From UBA685 sp049890215 (lineage in GTDB: Bacteria > Pseudomonadota > Alphaproteobacteria > Puniceispirillales > Puniceispirillaceae), in contig JBMHBX010000048.1 of assembly GCA_049890215.1 (NCBI GenBank), positions 1-7,022 on the forward strand: a stretch of DNA of 7,022 nt, given 5' to 3'. Below the pieces are notes generated by a model. That model did no database searches. It was not told where the DNA came from and saw nothing but the letters and a program-made list of their open reading frames with translations. The position numbers and the translations under genes were made by a program. Of the stretch, positions 6,720 to 7,022 are shown one piece after another (within the stretch, counting starts at the first letter, position 1; each line of letters starts with the position of its first letter).

Positions 6720-6756
6720 GGTCGCACTTCTGTCTTTGTTTTGCGATAGATAAGAT

Positions 6757-6903
6757 GGCCGGAACAGCCGTCGGTGTGATTCATCCTCTGTGACCTGTAA
6801 AACAGGTGGGCACCGCAATAACCAGACCTCAGCCTAATCAGAGGCAGCTCCCTACAGAAGATTATGGTCCCAGGGATTGAAAGACCTAACGCACTGTCTA
6901 GCC
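6757..6903 (-). ncRNA. ssrS: 6S RNA
   Basis: 6S RNA binds sigma-70-type RNA polymerase holoenzyme by imitating an open promoter. Evidence is structure drawn by eye plus position. Read on the minus strand, the 5' part GGCT...ACAG...GTTAGGT can pair with the 3' part ACCGAC...CTGT...GGCC to form the closing stem. GGGACCATAATC (6871-6860) pairs with GGTTATTGCGGTGCCC (6823-6808) with small irregularities, and GCCT (6845-6842) with AGGC (6835-6832) closes the tip. Between the two stems lies an open central bubble. Its 3' strand carries a perfect small hairpin, ACCTG-TTTTA-CAGGT (6807-6793), a feature of many 6S RNAs. The 3' segment CACCGACGGCTGTTCCGGCC resembles the ends of alphaproteobacterial 6S RNAs. 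It lies between zapA and ygfA, the classical locus. The ends are estimates from pairing, within about 10 bases. No clear terminator follows, so read-through into the cyclo-ligase is likely. No strong -10/-35 could be fixed. Confidence 0.87.
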
Positions 6904-6921
6904 AAATTACCTATTACAAAT

Positions 6922-6941
6922 CAGCCAGTCTTATCTGGCTG
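6922..6941. repeat. Perfect inverted repeat between zapA and 6S RNA
   Basis: CAGCCAG, six bases, CTGGCTG: a 7-bp perfect stem with a 6-base loop. It lies 27 bp after the probable zapA stop and about 18 bp before the estimated 6S RNA 5' end. On the minus strand it is followed by ATTTGTAAT, too poor in T for a strong intrinsic terminator. It may be a weak terminator for zapA, or an operator-like site overlapping the -35 area of the 6S RNA promoter. The sequence cannot decide between these. Confidence 0.5.
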
Positions 6942-6968
6942 TTATTCATATCTGGCCTCTATGTAGGC

Positions 6969-7022
6969 TTATTTCAAAGAGGCGGCAAGATCAGATATTT
7001 GCTTTGCGACATTTTCCAATCT
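6969..7022 (-). CDS. zapA: Probable ZapA C-terminus (cell-division protein, cut by window edge)
   Basis: Seventeen codons and a TAA stop are visible, reading RLENVAKQISDLAASLK. The end of a helix with heptad-like spacing (L2, V5, I9, L12, L16) suits the C-terminal coiled coil of ZapA, which cross-links FtsZ filaments at the division ring. The assignment rests mainly on position: in Proteobacteria zapA is usually directly upstream of 6S RNA and ygfA. The sequence alone is too short to prove it; any short coiled-coil protein could end this way. Confidence 0.6.
   Translation of the reverse strand, partial: RLENVAKQISDLAASLK

Noticed and set aside
5838..6749. Long open frame of 303 codons on the + strand
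   Set aside because: It is antisense to the YmdB-type and cyclo-ligase genes and crosses their boundary. Its translation is rich in H, Q, R and C with no recognisable domain, while the minus-strand proteins have all family motifs.
6720..6818. Longer cyclo-ligase starting at 6818
   Set aside because: The added residues are encoded partly by the 3' half of 6S RNA and do not resemble the family N-terminus, which starts with the M at 6719.
1..7022. Search by eye for mobile elements, CRISPR, tRNA, toxin-antitoxin or phage genes
   Set aside because: All coding space is taken by core housekeeping genes in a known order. No direct-repeat arrays, transposase motifs or tRNA cloverleaf were seen. The window looks like ordinary core chromosome, not an accessory island.

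Overview
The window looks like a piece of core chromosome from an alphaproteobacterium. Every supported gene lies on the minus strand, so transcription runs from high to low coordinates. In that direction the order is: the 3' end of a probable zapA, 6S RNA (ssrS), 5-formyltetrahydrofolate cyclo-ligase (ygfA type), a YmdB-type metallophosphoesterase, yebC, ruvC, ruvA, ruvB, ybgC, tolQ, tolR and the 5' part of tolA. The series zapA-ssrS-ygfA-ymdB-yebC-ruvCAB-ybgC-tolQRA is familiar from alphaproteobacteria, and the alphaproteobacterial style of the 6S RNA fits. Base composition is moderate, roughly half G+C by eye. That would suit a marine alphaproteobacterium of the SAR116 kind, but the genus cannot be settled from this sequence and that suggestion is inference only.

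Region by region (minus-strand reading): 7022-6969 is the last 17 codons of a ZapA-like cell-division protein. 6968-6904 is a short intergenic stretch with a perfect 7-bp inverted repeat (6922-6941). About 6903-6757 is 6S RNA. 6719-6120 is the cyclo-ligase, probably co-transcribed with 6S RNA. 6114-5314 is the YmdB-type phosphoesterase, only 5 bp further on. After a 103-bp gap comes yebC (5210-4467), then a 54-bp gap. ruvC, ruvA, ruvB and ybgC (4411-1595) are tightly packed, and ruvB and ybgC share one base. After a 101-bp gap come tolQ, tolR and tolA (1493 to the window edge), separated by 1 and 9 bp. No stretch longer than 300 bases lacks a gene.

Functions: RuvA, RuvB and RuvC form the Holliday-junction branch-migration and resolution machine. 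TolQ, TolR and TolA are the inner-membrane, proton-driven part of the Tol-Pal system that constricts the outer membrane during division; tolB and pal would be expected beyond position 1. YbgC is the acyl-CoA thioesterase usually found with the tol genes. YebC is a TACO1-family protein linked to translation. 6S RNA sequesters the housekeeping RNA polymerase holoenzyme. All catalytic residues checked by eye are present, and no gene looks broken.

I see no previously undescribed system here, no mobile element, no CRISPR array and no tRNA. The points most worth a second look are: two C-homopolymer runs that encode ten consecutive prolines in TolA, where any one-base slip would end the protein within about 20 codons; a possible functional link between that polyproline stretch and YebC; the 6S RNA, which sits where ORF calling alone would wrongly extend the cyclo-ligase; the inverted repeat just upstream of 6S RNA; and the N-terminal extension of YbgC.
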